Below, piece after piece: positions 1 to 11,876 of a DNA stretch of 64,000 bases. A program made the translations under genes and the position numbers. Each line of letters opens with the position of its first letter. Position 1 is the stretch's first letter. Origin of the DNA: Paroedura picta (lineage: Eukaryota > Chordata > Lepidosauria > Squamata > Gekkonidae); assembly GCF_049243985.1 (NCBI RefSeq), contig NC_135384.1:13698501-13762500 (forward strand), given 5' to 3'. The notes beneath the pieces were generated by a model. That model saw only the letters and a program-made list of their open reading frames with translations, was not told the DNA's origin and did no database searches.

Positions 1-51
1 AAGGCACATTATACCTTTTATACCGAAATGGAGAAACCATTCAAGAGACTA

Positions 52-181
52 GGGCCTATTCTGCACACATTGGATAATGCACTTTCAAAGTGCTTTTGAG
101 GCTGGATTTTCCTGTGCAGAACAGGATAATCCACTTTGAAAGTGCATTTAATGCATTATCCAACGCGTGCAGAATGGGCCC
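52..181. repeat. Palindromic MITE, family M1
   Basis: About 130 bp with near-perfect 30-bp inverted ends: GGGCCTATTCTGCACA at the left, GTGCAGAATGGGCCC at the right, and TTGGATAATGCA just inside both. Other copies lie at 21635, 42352 and 52661. Confidence 0.75.
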
Positions 182-599
182 TGATCTGCCAATTTTTATT
201 GAGTGATAAGGATGCCGATGTCACTTTTATTATGGCTGAATTTCTGTCTTCAGTTTTTAAATTTAAACTGACTGATGATGTATCTTGACTATCTTTGTTT
301 ATCTTGCTAATCTGCTTTATGCCCATAAATGTATTGTGTGTGTGTCTGCTATACAACCCCAGTTAATATTGATAACATTTTGAGTTGTATGAACCATTGA
401 TCTATGGAATAATTTAAAGACAAAATTGAGTAGATAGAAATAGATGGCTATCCCTTTGAGGGGTCTATGATTTGAGGCGTTAATGAAGGTATCATCCTCA
501 AAACTCATTTGGGGATTTGTGTTTGTTATACTACAGTGAAGAAGAATTCTTTTACTCATTGTTGCCTCACCAGCTTGTTTCTTCACTTCTGGGAATTGA

Positions 600-770
600 G
601 GAAGACCTGCTCTGTCAACTTTTAACCCCCCTTTGACCTGTTGATCCGGTTGGGGGTAATTTAGATGACTTTTTTTTAGGATTTCAGGATTGTATTGTTT
701 GTATATTATTGTGTTGTTATCTGCCCTGAGCTCCAAAGGAATGGCAGGGTATAAAAAGAAAGATAATAGT
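600..770 (+). repeat. LINE 3' tail-like fragment
   Basis: Ends in TGCCCTGAGCTCC, GGCAGGGTATAAA and a short AAT repeat, the layout of reptilian LINE tails. Too short to assign a family. Confidence 0.4.
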
Positions 771-779
771 AATAATAAT

Positions 780-855
780 ACAGGCCTCCCCTTAGCAGGG
801 AGTTGGACCAGAAGGCCTGTATCTCCCCTTCCAACTCTATGATTCTGTCATTCTG
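780..855 (+). repeat. CR1 LINE 3' end fragment
   Basis: GTTGGACCAGAAGGCCTGTA, CCCCTTCCAACTCTATGATT: the CR1 tail wording, also seen at 37590 and 40230. Confidence 0.65.
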
Positions 856-995
856 GTTATTCAAACATTTCCAAGATTATTAAGCATATATGGGGAAAAG
901 AAATCCTTCTGAAAATATTAGTTGTTTAAACATTCACCACTATGCCTACGCTCCGAATTAAGTTTCTCTTAATCATTCCATCCATTTCCTTTCAG

Positions 996-3900
996 CTCAC
1001 ATATGGGACATTTGCCACCCAGGACTGGGGAGCCACCAAGTCCACTCCCTTATACCGCATGTCCCCAGATGAAGCCCTTCAATACAGGGGGATTGTTCAG
1101 TTGCTTCTACATTTCCAATGGACGTGGGTTGGACTCCTGATTGTGGATGATGGTAGCGGGGAATATTTCTTGAAGTCTCTGACGCCTTTGCTGTTGAGGA
1201 ATGGGATCTGCTTAGCATCTACTGGAAGAATCCAAAAACAACCCCAGTATGATAACGTACAAGACCTTTATGCTCTACTCTCCAATATAAACCATCCTTT
1301 GACTGACAGAAAAGCCAATGCCATTATATTCTATGGAGAATCTATGACCATGATAATACTGAACACTCTGCTGTTTCTTGGACTTACTATGTCTAGCGAA
1401 AATTTATCTGTAGAAAGAGTGTGGATTATGACAGGCCAGGTTGATTTCACGTTATCAGGCCTTCAAAAGCAATTCAGCGGTGACTTTCTTCATGGGGCCC
1501 TGTCTTTCACGATTCACTCTCGTGAGGTTCCTGGTTTCCAGAAATTCCTTCACGATATCAGACTGGATTTGTCAGAGCAAAACGGGTTTCTCAAAGATTT
1601 CTGGATGCAAGTGTTTGAGTGTTCATTCCATAATGAGCAGGAGCCAATGAAGAATAATGAGACATGCACAGGGGAAGAGAGGCTAAAGAGTGTTCCAGGT
1701 CCATTTTTTGAAATGGGCATGAGCGGCCACAGCTATAGTATCTATAATGCCGTTTATGTTGTGGCACATGTTTTGCATGCAATGTCTACTTCTCAATCAA
1801 AGCATAGAACAATAACGGGTGTCAAAAGAATAAAACTTCAAGCTCCCCATCCTTGGCAGGTAACATCTCCTTGGTAAAGTTGGTACAGTTTTGTTTTCGA
1901 TCTGTAACTGGAAAAATTGTGGTTTTATTTATTTCATAGCCTTTGTTGCTTCACTTCTCCAGCTCTGTTTTGATGTCACAGATCTGGCAAACATTGGGCA
2001 GCATTCGACTAGATTTCCTGTTCACTCGCTTCCATTTCACTTTCCAATATAGACCCTGCCCCATGTAGCATTTGTCCATAGGGGTTCTGTGATTTCTTCA
2101 CTCATCCACCGTCAGAGTAGTGGGTATCACTTGGCATATCTATTGTCTTCTGCCTTTGAAAACAACTGCGTTTTTGGGTTGCTTGTAAAGATGACACATC
2201 AATGGATCAAACAGACCGGGATTTAGAGTGGCTGCACCTTAATGCGGCCGCCATTGATGTGCTTTCATTTATCCTGTAATCCAAGAATTTGAAATTGTCT
2301 GATATTGTCTTCCCGGGGGGGGGGGGAGGCTGGGAAGACGCGGCGAGCCAGGGATGCTGTGGGCACGCTGCAGCATGATGTGCGTAGGAGGTAGGGCCCG
2401 GGAGCCCTTAAAGGCATCATGTGCACCCGCCTCACCCACCTTCTTGTCCTGGGCTACCGTAGAGCCACACTCCCTCCCTCCGTATGTTTCGGTTTCGGTG
2501 TTGGTTGCAGTTTTTAAAATTATTATTATATACATTTTTTAATTTTCATTTTGTACAAGAGAGAAAAAAAATATGACAACAGTAATAAAACTAGTCACAT
2601 TGTATATTATGCCAATGTAATAGTAGAACAAATCACCTTATATAGGGTACACTGGTACCCATACAACTTGATAAATTGAAACTAATAATTATTACGTAAA
2701 CAAAATATTCTATATTATATATTATGCCCTACCCCCTCATTATAGTGTCTTGTCTGATTTATCTTTCTAAATAACTCAGATAAGGGCCCCATTGTTCTTG
2801 AAAGATATCTTCTGTGTTTCCCTTGGCCATCAATGTTAATTTAGCCATCTTGGCGAGATCAGCCAATTTGTCCAGCCAGTCTTCTGTTGAAGGTAATTCT
2901 TGCAAGTTCCATTTTCTGGCCAATACTAATCTTGCTGCTGTTGTCGCATAAAACAAAAGGTTTCTGGCTAGAGCTGGAAAGCGCTGCGGTAGTACATTTA
3001 ATCACATACATTCAGGTTTTAAGAGAAAATTTGGGGTCCACATTTTCTCCAGAATAGTATAAATTTTGGCCCAATTCATATCTCTACCACATCTGAAAAA
3101 AGAACCTACTTTATCTGCACATTTTCAACATTGATTATCATAGCCGTTTGAAATTTTTGCAATCACTTTTGGTGTCACATACCACCTGTAAAACATTTTA
3201 TACCATTTTTTTTAAGAATTTGACTATTAGTAGACTTAGGAATTCTAGACCATACATATTCCCATTGTTCTAATGTAACATTTGTCTCAATATTTTGCAT
3301 CCATTTGATCATACATGGTTTTACTTGTTCCATCTCTGTTTCATATTTTAATAACAATTTATATATTTGCCCCTGTAAATGTGATTTCTCTTGGATCAAC
3401 ACATTTTCATATTCTGGTATAGACACTCCTAGATTTAGGGGATCATGAAATTCTACTTGGAATCTAGATAAAAGTTGATTGAACTCTAAACATTGAATTT
3501 TAACTCCTTTTTGTAACAGTTCTTTAAGCTTGCCAGGTTTAGATAGAAGGCCTTTATATTGAAGACACGTCAATCTCTTCTGCTGGGCTTTATTAAAGTA
3601 TGCTTCAATTGGTGATTTCAGTACTGATGATGCCGGTGATATTCTTTTCACAGTCTGGCAAAGAGTGCTTGCACTCGAAAGCTCACACCTTGAATAAATC
3701 TTTGTTGGTCTTAAAGGTGCTACTGGACTCTAATTTTATCCTGTAATCCAAGATTTTGAAATTGTCTTCCTGGGGGGCAGCCAGGAAGACGCGGCTAGCC
3801 AGAGACACCATGGCCATGCTGCAATGTGCATAGGAGGCAGGGCATGGGAGCCCTTAAAGGCATCATGCGTGCCCGCCTCACCCTCCTTCTCATCCTGGGC

Positions 3901-6900
3901 TGCTGGAGAGCCACCCTCCCTCCCTCCCTATCTTTTGTTTTTGATATTGGGTGCAGTTCTTTATACACACTTTTGGTTTGTTCATCACAGCAGCGGATTA
4001 GGCACGGAAAGAGCCTGTTGGTAAGGGGTCCAGTTTGCACACTGGACTCCCTGAAGGTTGGGGGTCTCATTAAGGAGAACGGCAGATATACGAGCATGGC
4101 CTACCCAGCTGGTAGGCCAGGGACTTGTAGCCAGGCAACCGAAGAGATGCCAAAGTGAGGTGGATGCCTGGTGGGCCCTGAAAAGGTTGCTTCCCTGGTG
4201 AGTGATTCTGGGTGCAGGAGATCTGCTCTCCCGGCTGGTAAAGAGCGGGTCCGAAGGCATCCTGGACCCTCGGGATGATCAGCCTGATGGCTTGGGGTCA
4301 GGCTCCTTAACGTACTGGCCTCACTCCCTTCGGAGGGTGGCATAATAATAAATGGCTGTGGTCATATTAACACCAGAAGTGAGTCGTGTCTTCCTTGGTA
4401 ATCCTGCTAATCAATGGATTCCAGGCATGGGGATTGCAATGCATTCAGCCTCTCTTTCTTCTCTCGAACAAGCATGATTACTCTACATATAACTTTACAG
4501 ATAACTGTGAGGGATTTATAAATACAGACATAATATATGGAGTCATGCTTCATATGCACGTTGTGATGGAGAAGTGTCATCAAGCCACAGCTGATTTTTG
4601 ACAATTCCTTAGGATTTTCAAGGCTTGAGAATAATGTAGGTGGCTGGGCCATTGCCTGTCTCTGAACTTCCTTAGTGATCTCCCATCCAAACACTAGGCA
4701 GAAATAACCTCATTTAGCATCCAAGATTACATGAGACGGGACTATCTTTGCCCATCCAGGTCATGGAATTCTATTGATATGTAATCTTTAAAATGTCTTC
4801 AGGTATAAACAGGGCTGGTTTATCCTTCTAGCACATGTTGCACATGCTACAGGCCACGTAGTTCCAGGGACTCCAGAAAATGCCTCCTCCTCTTGGACCA
4901 AAGCCATAGCCTCTCTCCTCCCCCTTTCCCCCTCTTTAAGAGCACTCAGAAGGACACCTCTTTCCACTGTTGGGGGCCCTTCCACCTCCACCTCCTGTCT
5001 GGCTTCTCCTGCTGCAATTGTATTCTGCTAGGCCTCCATGAATCCTTAAAATGGCTCTGGTGCTACAGGCTCCACAAATCCTTTAACCACTCCTAGATAT
5101 AAATTTGGGCAAATCAGTTTCTAGATGCAGACTTGATTTCCCTGTGGAACAAACTAGCTTAGAATCAGGAGGACAAGGAGGAAGTCTCCCTGAGACAGCT
5201 TTGGCTATGGGTTCATCTATTCAGTTGATATTTAGATGCCTATTCCCTTCTACATGTTCACCTTCAAGCAAAAATTCAGAAGAGAGGTGATCTGACTGGA
5301 ATTGAGACAGAGGTGATTTGGAATATGAAAGCCTTCCTGGCAATTAATGTTGCCAACCCAGAGATGGGAAATTCCAGGAGATTTGGAGGTGGATCCTGAG
5401 GAAGGCATGGTTTCAGTAGGGGAGGAACCTCAGTGGGGTATCATGGTTGAAAGTCCATCCTCCAAAGCAGGCATTTTCTTCAGCGGAACTACTCTCTGGT
5501 ATCTGGAGATAAAATGTGATTTCTGAAGCTCTCCATACCCAACCTGGAAGTTGGCAACCTTAACAGCAATGAAATGAGCACTAAGATTTGGGTTACCACC
5601 TCTCTTGAGGTGCAGTGTCTGCCTCCAGCACTCCATGGATGGGTATTTAGTTAGGATTATATTTCCTAAAATAGCAGACTTCCCAAAGATTTCATCGGAT
5701 TACAGATGTGGGAAGATGGGCTCCAAAAGGCTGCATGCATATTTCACTCCATTGGAATTAAACAGATTTACAATTTGTTTAAAGATAGATGACTTTTTGT
5801 GAAAGTCCTTGAAATTTGTTCTGACATCAGAGAAGTTAGGAGACTTGGACCTGCTGTGTAAATAATTAATCAGATAGTCACTTGTCCAAGATGAAGCAGT
5901 TCCATTCCATAACAACAAACTAAACTTGCTCCTAAAGATATGTGTAAAAGAGCCTCTTGTGTGTAAAAGAGCCTCTTGTGGCGCAGAGTGGCAAGGCAGC
6001 AGACATGCAGTCTGAAGCTCTGCCCATGAGGCTGGGAGTTCAATCCCAGCAGCCGGCTCAAGGTTTACTCAGCCTTCCATCCTTCCGAGGTTGGTAACAT
6101 GAGTACCCAGCTTGCCTGGGGGTAAACGGTAATGACTGGGGAAGGCATTGGCATACTACCCCATATTGAGTCTGCCATGAAAACGCCAGAGGGCATCACC
6201 CCAAGGGTCAGACATGACCCTGTGCTTGCAAAGGGGACACCTTTACCTTTACGGGTATGCATGTGTGTGTGTGTGTGTGTGTGTGTGTTGAGGGAAATGA
6301 ATAATGTGGAGTTAGACCACAGACACAGTAATGCAGAACTCTGGCTAAGATTTAGCTTCAGAGATCTCCAAGAAATTCCTGCCCCCACCCAAAAAGTTGC
6401 TTTTTCTTTGTCTAGCTACACCAGTTTCTTCAAGACCTTTCATTTAACAACTCAGTTGGAGAAAAAGTATCTTTTAATGAGAAACAGGTCATGGGAGCTG
6501 GATTTGATATAGCAAACCTGATTATATTCCCAAACAAGTCCTTCCAAAGAGTAAAAGTTGGAAAGGTGGATCCTGATGCTCTTGAAGGAAAATCATTTGT
6601 CATTCTGGAGAATATGATCACCTGGCAGAGAAGATTTAACCAAGTAGGTATCACAGAGCATCCCCACTGACCCACAGATCCTGTTATCTCTTGTTCTCCA
6701 AGTCTTCTGGGCAGCTGTCTCTGCTTGGAAATGTGCCACTCTCTGTTTTCCCCTTTATCACCACACCCAATGCCACCTCCTGGCCTATGTAGGAATTATG
6801 AAGAGAATGAAAAAAATGGCGCAAAAGGAAAAAGATCTTTAATGGTTGAGCTATGTGTTTCATGTTCTGCTTCGTCAGAGGGAATGTACTGAAATAGTAT

Positions 6901-9664
6901 AAAATAAAATATATTAAATACTTTTAAAAAACATATTTATATACTGCAATAAGTATAATAAAATACACACATTTTTCACACAGCATTGATTTGTTACTAC
7001 AACTCTGTACATACTCTATGAAAATGTCCTGTATTTTATTATATTCTGCACCATTTGTTTCTTTCTCTTTGTTTTACCTTGGTGGAGCCTCCATTTCTTT
7101 TCTTTGTAGGAATTACTCATTAAGAATAAGAGGGCTGTGTCACTGTTCTAAGGCCCAGCCAATTGCCCATGTGTTTTGCTATCTAGCTACTGGTTAACAT
7201 AGGGCAGTTTACATCACTTATACACCACTGAGGAGTTAGCAGCTTGCCAAATGGTTGACTGTCCCTTTCTTCTGGTATCCATTTGAAACACCATGCTCAA
7301 ACAGTGGGGGTATATGTGGTACAGAGAACAATAACAAGCATTAAAGTTATAAAAATATTTAAAATAAAATGTCTGCACGCATACTCTCAGCAAATCAATG
7401 AATTAAGCAAGGGATTGAAAAGGTATAACAACACTGGGAGGGTGATATACAAATGTAATAAAATAATAAATAGCTGAAGGGGTATGCTGACCATTACATT
7501 TCTTTCTGTCAGGAAGGCATTAATATTTTTTTAAAATGTGGGGCTGGGTAAGGATTGTCTTCCCAACTCCTGACTGCTCTCTGCTAAGATTTTTTTTTAA
7601 AAAAACTTGAAGGTATAAGATGACTTTAAACAGTCCAAACTTCCAAAGAAAGGTGCATTTTCTCACAAGGGGCAATTTATTTTCTGCATAGGTTAGGACT
7701 GCAAACCATCATATTTTCCATACATAGAAAGGACAGAATGAAGTTTGGGACTGAATCACAAAGTCTGAGATATATTTTTTCCCATTAAAATTTCTCATAT
7801 TTTATATTTCATAAGTTTTAAAAAGTGTTTTATCTACTTTTAATGTACGTCTTTTCTACTCCTCCCCATAGGATTTGCCCCTGTCAATCTGCAATGACTA
7901 TTGCTACCCTGGCTATCACAAGCAGAAAAAGGAAAGAGAACAGTTTTGTTGCTATGATTGTGCTCCCTGCCCAGAGGGAAAATTTTCAGACAAGAAAGGT
8001 AGGTAAGGTAAAGTATCAACAATGATATAAATGATGACCAGGACTCCCACCCTGGGCACCATACTTGATGGGGCTACAACTGGCCACATCAAATACCCAT
8101 GGGTGGTGGGAGCCCCATGCTCTGACTGGTCCATGCCCAGTGACATCTGCCCCCTTGGCAGGCAGAGGACACCTTGGCTGTGTGGGCAGCCTACTTCCCC
8201 AATGCTGCAAAATTCAAGGCTGGGCATGGAGGCTGCTCATGACAGACATAGTGATGCCCAACACATGCCCAACATACATCCTTATGACCTTTCCCTCTGG
8301 TGCCAACATTAGTGGGGGTTGCCCACTGATGGCTAACAGTTTCCTATCCTTCCTCCCCAAGGATGAGGATGAACTGAGGGACTCGCTACCCAAGATAGCT
8401 GGTCCTTCTGTCACTGTCTCTTGGTGTTAGCAGTGGGATATTAGGCACCAGATATGGGGGTTGGTTTGCAGGACATTTCTCTGAGGATCCCCCCAGCCCC
8501 CACATCACCAAGCCCCATTGACCTGCTTGCATAAGGTGCAAAATGGGATACATATGCATCTCGGCATCAAATACCCTAGCATTTAGTATAAATCTTTTAC
8601 ACATGCATTGGTTTTCTGGCTTTTATTTGATGAGACAAAGCAAGAATTTAAAAGAGGTCATAGTGCTCTGGGGTCATCAGCAAGTAATAGGACTTAATAG
8701 GAAATTTTTGCTGCAGTCAAAAAGATCCATATAAATGGTGAACCTTCTTCCTTTACTTTCAGACATGGTTGAATGTACAAAATGCCCAGAAGGTCAGTAT
8801 CCAAATAAGCATCAAAATCTATGCATCCACAAAGTCATAACCTTCCTATCTTTTGAAGAATTTTTAGGAATAAGTTTAGTATTTCTAGCCATGTCCTTCT
8901 CTCTGATGACAGCTTTAATACTAGGAACTTTTATTAAGCACAAAGACACACCTATAGTCAGAGCCCATAATCGGGATATCACCTATACAATCCTTGTCTC
9001 TCTCCTGATCTGCTTCCTTTGTCCTTTGCTGTTTCTTGGAGAACCAAGCAAGATAACCTGCCTCTTCCGACAAGCTGCCTTTAATGTCATCTTCACAGTG
9101 GCTGTTTCTTCTGTCTTGGCCAAAACAATCACTGTGGTTGGAGCTTTCATGGTCACCAAACCAGGGTCTAGCATGAGAAAATGGTTGGGGAAAAGACTGA
9201 CCCATGCCATCCTTCTTTCTTGTTCTGTCATTCAAGTTGCCATATGTACTATGTGGCTAGCAACCTCACCCCCTTTTCCAGATTTTGACAGACAGGCGCT
9301 GACAAGAGAGATTGTGGCAGAATGTAATGAAGGGTCTGTTGTAATGTTTTCTATTGCTTTGGGCTACTTAGGACTTCTATCTGCCACCTGCTTGACTATG
9401 GCTTTCCTAGCCAGGAAGTTGCCAGATAGTTTTAATGAAGCCAAGTTCATCACCTTCAGCATGCTTATCTTTTGCAGTGTCTGGTTGTCTTTTGTCCCAA
9501 CCTATCTGAGTACCAAAGGAAAACAGTTGATAGCTGTGGAGATCTTCTCTATCTTTGCATCAGCTGCTGGGTTATTGGGCTGTATCTTTTTGCCCAAATG
9601 CTACATTATTCTGCTAAAGCCTGAGCTGAATAAAAAGCAGCTCCTTATTAGTAGAAGGAATTAA
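996..9664 (+). CDS. Vomeronasal type-2 receptor A, exons 3-6 (5' part outside window)
   Basis: Family C G-protein-coupled receptor of the V2R type, expected in vomeronasal sensory neurons. Four exons with AG/GT borders are visible: 996-1859 (Venus flytrap ligand domain, opens LTYG, closes PWQ), 6416-6643, 7872-7998 (cysteine-rich part, CNDYCYPGY and CCYDC) and 8763-9664 (rest of the cysteine-rich domain, seven membrane segments, TAA stop). Junction phases are 0, 0 and 1 and fit; no exon has an internal stop, so the visible part looks functional. Membrane-exon motifs [23 protein letters not shown] and PKCYII are present. Exons 1 and 2 are absent from 1-995, which holds only repeats; by comparison with the next gene they should lie upstream of the window. 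Intron 3 (about 4.5 kb) is loaded with transposon debris. The ligand cannot be read from the sequence. Confidence 0.9.
1860..2229. other. Start of intron 3 of V2R A, nothing recognised
   Basis: No coding match, repeat or RNA gene recognised. Confidence 0.5.
2230..2535 (+). repeat. LTR-like repeat copy 1 (fossil)
   Basis: GC-rich block with GGGAGCCCTTAAAGGCATCA and CACTCCCTCCCTCCG, matching the block at 3740-3965 in direct orientation and, more loosely, 10090-10745 in inverse. Looks like a fragment of an old retroelement terminal repeat; the family is not identified. Confidence 0.4.
2540..3650 (-). repeat. L1 LINE remnant, 3' end of ORF2
   Basis: On the minus strand 3175-3651 is open for 158 aa (ending KCFTGGM) and 2759-2956 gives [17 protein letters not shown] and [16 protein letters not shown], the C-terminal end of L1 ORF2 as found in lizards. 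The reading frame is interrupted between the pieces and the element is 5' truncated, so it is inactive. Confidence 0.75.
3651..3738 (+). repeat. Half copy of fold-back element, family M3
   Basis: AGAGTGCTTGCACTCGAAAG, AATAAATCTTTGTTGGTC and AAAGGTGCTACTGGACTC match the right arm of the elements at 39815 and 51748. Confidence 0.65.
3740..4400 (+). repeat. LTR-like repeat copy 2 (fossil)
   Basis: Shares GGGAGCCCTTAAAGGCATCA with copy 1 and continues through CAGCGGATTAGGCACGG, an AATAAATGG word and CATATTAACACC. The reverse copy at 10090-10745 has the same order plus a TATA-like CCTATATAGG. Retroelement terminal repeat is the best guess; decayed and inactive. Confidence 0.4.
4562..4765 (-). repeat. 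5S-rRNA-like SINE, reverse copy
   Basis: In reverse: an altered 5S-like head (GGATGGGAGATC type), then the family's 3' half with the tail words AGTGTCATCAAGCCACAG. Degenerate. Confidence 0.6.
4780..5348. other. Intron 3 of V2R A, nothing recognised
   Basis: Contains a pyrimidine-rich stretch near 4890-4940; no coding or repeat match made. Confidence 0.5.
5349..5559 (+). repeat. MITE with GTTGCCAACC ends
   Basis: Inverted ends GTTGCCAACC and TTGGCAACC, inside GGAGATTTGGAGGTGGA and GTCCATCCTCCAAAGCAG. Same family as 11285-11504; a widespread reptilian non-autonomous DNA element by wording. Confidence 0.6.
5969..6251 (+). repeat. tRNA-derived SINE, family S1
   Basis: GAGCCTCTTGTGGCGCAGAG with box A-like TGGCGCAGAGTGG and box B-like GAGTTCAATCCC, ending in a short TTTACC tail. 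A partial start of the same element precedes it at 5950. Not a tRNA gene. Confidence 0.8.
6261..6289. repeat. (TG)n microsatellite
   Basis: About 14 TG units directly after the SINE tail. Confidence 0.95.
6644..7871. other. Intron 4 of V2R A, AT-rich, nothing recognised
   Basis: AT-rich with short simple runs; no repeat family or gene recognised. Confidence 0.5.
7999..8762. other. Intron 5 of V2R A, nothing recognised
   Basis: Short reading frames on both strands lack any family wording and are not considered genes. Confidence 0.5.
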
Positions 9665-10089
9665 AGGCTCTCTGTAATATATATTACTAATATTATATCT
9701 AGGGGAATGACAGAGTGGACTCAATGCAGTGGTTAGGATGGGCTAACCATTGAGGACAACAAAATCTCTGATCTGTTTTGTTAAGTAATGTAGTAACTAT
9801 TGGTCTGAAGTTGGCAGATTTATATGATTGAAGTTTAGGTAATGAAACCATTAATTACGAATATGCTGCCCATTCTAAAACATTTCCTAAAACTCCTTAA
9901 ATTCAGCCCTTCCTTTTGCTGCAAAGTATGAATTTAGATGTTGGAAAGGTAGGGAAGAAACCTGCTTTAAGCTTTTTCCTTATCTCTTCCTAAGACCACC
10001 CATGGATCTTTGATTGGACTCTAACAGCCCTGTACTATTTTCATGGATTTCAATATTAGATGCTTCTGACTGATTAGCATGGTGGCAAT

Positions 10090-10745
10090 TTTGCCAATGA
10101 AGATGCAACTCACTTTGGTGTTAAAATGGCCACATCTGTTTATTGCATGCCCCACCCTGAGAGGTTGGCCCAGCACAGGAGCTTGACCTCATCAGCCATC
10201 AGGCTGCTTAACCAGAGTGTCCATAGATGCTCCAAGGCCTGCTCCATCCCAGCCGGGAGAGCAGGCCTTCCGCATCCAGATTCCCCTCACTGGAAAGTGA
10301 CCATATCAGGACCCACCAGGAGTCTACCTCACGTTGGTACACCTAGGTCACTTTGCTATGCGCCCCTAACTTCCCAGCTTGGTAGACCATGCTCGTATCC
10401 TGCTGGTCTTCTTAAAGAGTACTCCAACCCCCAGGGATCCCAGTGCACAGCCTGGGATCCCTGGCAAAAGGCTCCAACCATGCCTAATCCACAGCTGTGA
10501 TGAAACAAACAAATCACAATGAACAATAGTAACAAAACACTGGGAGGTAGGGAGGGAGGGAAGCAGTTCAGGCTGTACAGCCAGAGAGGAAGAAGGTGGA
10601 GGTATGTGGCACCTATATAGGCCCCAATGGCCCACTTCCTACACACACCGTGGGGCTACGTGCGCACCAGTGGCTCCCGCTCATTGACATCCTCTTTGGA
10701 TGCCCCCCGCCACATCAATGGCGGCCCTAGTGAGTCCCGGCAAAT
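10090..10745 (-). repeat. LTR-like repeat copy 3, reverse (fossil)
   Basis: Read in reverse it has CCTATATAGG (TATA-like), CACAGCTGTGGATTAGGCA, CTCTCCCGGCTGG, an AATAAA word and CATTTTAACACC, in the same order as the block at 3740-4400. The most complete copy of this unnamed family; decayed. Confidence 0.45.
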
Positions 10746-10785
10746 TATTCCCTAGGTATACACAGTCTTCCCAGTATGGCATACC

Positions 10786-10859
<74 letters not shown>
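10786..10859. repeat. (AAT)n microsatellite
   Basis: About 25 uninterrupted AAT units, followed directly by a reversed SINE, so probably grown from that SINE's tail. Confidence 0.95.
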
Positions 10860-11035
10860 GAGTTGGTCCTTATATGCCGCTGATATTACTGCTCAATCAG
10901 AATTGCTTTATCAGTGCTGTGGCAATTCCCAAGGTCACCCAGCTGGTTGCATGTGGGGGAGCGCAGAATCAAACACGCCTTGCCAGATTAGAAATCTGCA
11001 CTCCTAACCATTACATCAAGCTGGCTACACAAGTA
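10860..11035 (-). repeat. SINE family S2, reverse, internally shortened
   Basis: In reverse: GTAGCCAGCTTGATGTAATG head, AATCTGGCAAGGCG, and AAGGACCAACTCT tail. tRNA-like squamate SINE. Confidence 0.75.
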
Positions 11036-11284
11036 TGATGCACCAGTGTTTGGAAATACTGCATACAATTCTGGTCACTTTAAGTGAAAAGGAAGTTTGT
11101 AGACCGGCCCCAAAAATGTCTTGGACGAGAAGGGAATCAAACATCCCTCACCAGATTACAAGCCACTGTTCTTAACCACCAAATTATGTAGATAGGCATA
11201 ACACAGTTTGGGGGATACTTTAAATAAGGACTTCAAGTACATTAGAAAATCATTCTCCACTCCTACATTTTATGCTCTCAACAA

Positions 11285-11504
11285 CAGGGCCAGTCTGCCT
11301 CCAGGTGGGACCTGGGGATCACCTGGAATTATAACTCATCTCCAGGCAACGAAGATCAGTTCTTCTGGAGAAAATTACCACTTTAAGGGGTAAACTCCAT
11401 AGCTTTATACTCCACTGAGGTCCCTCCTAGTCCCAAATATCACCTTCTCCTTGCTCCCCCCCTCGCAATGTCTCCAGATATTTCCAAATCCAGAGCTGGC
11501 AACC
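11285..11504 (-). repeat. MITE with GTTGCCAACC-type ends, reverse copy
   Basis: Contains CTCATCTCCAGGCAACG, GATCAGTTCTTCTGGAG and ends GAGCTGGCAACC; matches 5349-5559 in reverse. Confidence 0.5.
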
Positions 11505-11555
11505 TGACATATATGGCAGATGGAGGATTCAAACCTGGCCTTCCTTTCAGGAAAG

Positions 11556-11648
11556 ACAATTATCCTCCCCTGCAATTATCCAAAATGGTGTGTTTTGTTC
11601 ACCTGATCCAAAATTACTGAGACTGTCCAGAAGATGCTGGAAAACAGG
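11556..11648 (+). promoter_or_regulatory. Conserved V2R upstream block, gene B copy
   Basis: Block of about 90 bp ending 229 bp before the ATG, alignable by eye with blocks before genes C, E and F. Core words: ATTATCCTCCCC, GCAATTATCC, TTTTGTTCACCTGA and a trailing AAGATGCTGG. It holds two ATTA homeodomain cores and a CACCTG E-box. Function is inferred from conservation and position only. Confidence 0.55.
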
Positions 11649-11876
11649 TCTGAAAGAGCTTATAAGAAATTTGTCATGGGTAGCCAAGATGAGAGAAGGC
11701 AGGTCTCTGTCATGCTGATATCTCACATGCTGCTGTCACAAGCTAGACATGTGCACCAACTCAATTAGCCTTCAAGGACTTCTTTTGTGAGAGAGTTGCC
11801 AAGAGCCAACTTTCCCAGTGAGCCTCTTAGGCCTAAAAGGGGAAATATGTGTGTAAAGAGAGATTGTTCTTGTGGG

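Noticed and set aside
1-995. Exons 1-2 of V2R A
   Set aside because: Searched by eye on the + strand for the KFYQH and IPQ words; only repeats were found, so these exons are outside the window or lost.
3175-3651. Minus-strand frame of 158 codons as a host gene
   Set aside because: Wording fits the C-terminal part of L1 ORF2; annotated as a LINE remnant.
10126-10646. Frames of about 90-125 codons on both strands
   Set aside because: Lie inside an LTR-like repeat present three times in the window.
11847-11876. Start of V2R B at the ATG at 11847
   Set aside because: The ATG at 11877 gives the same 215-nt first exon as the three other complete genes and a cleaner signal peptide.
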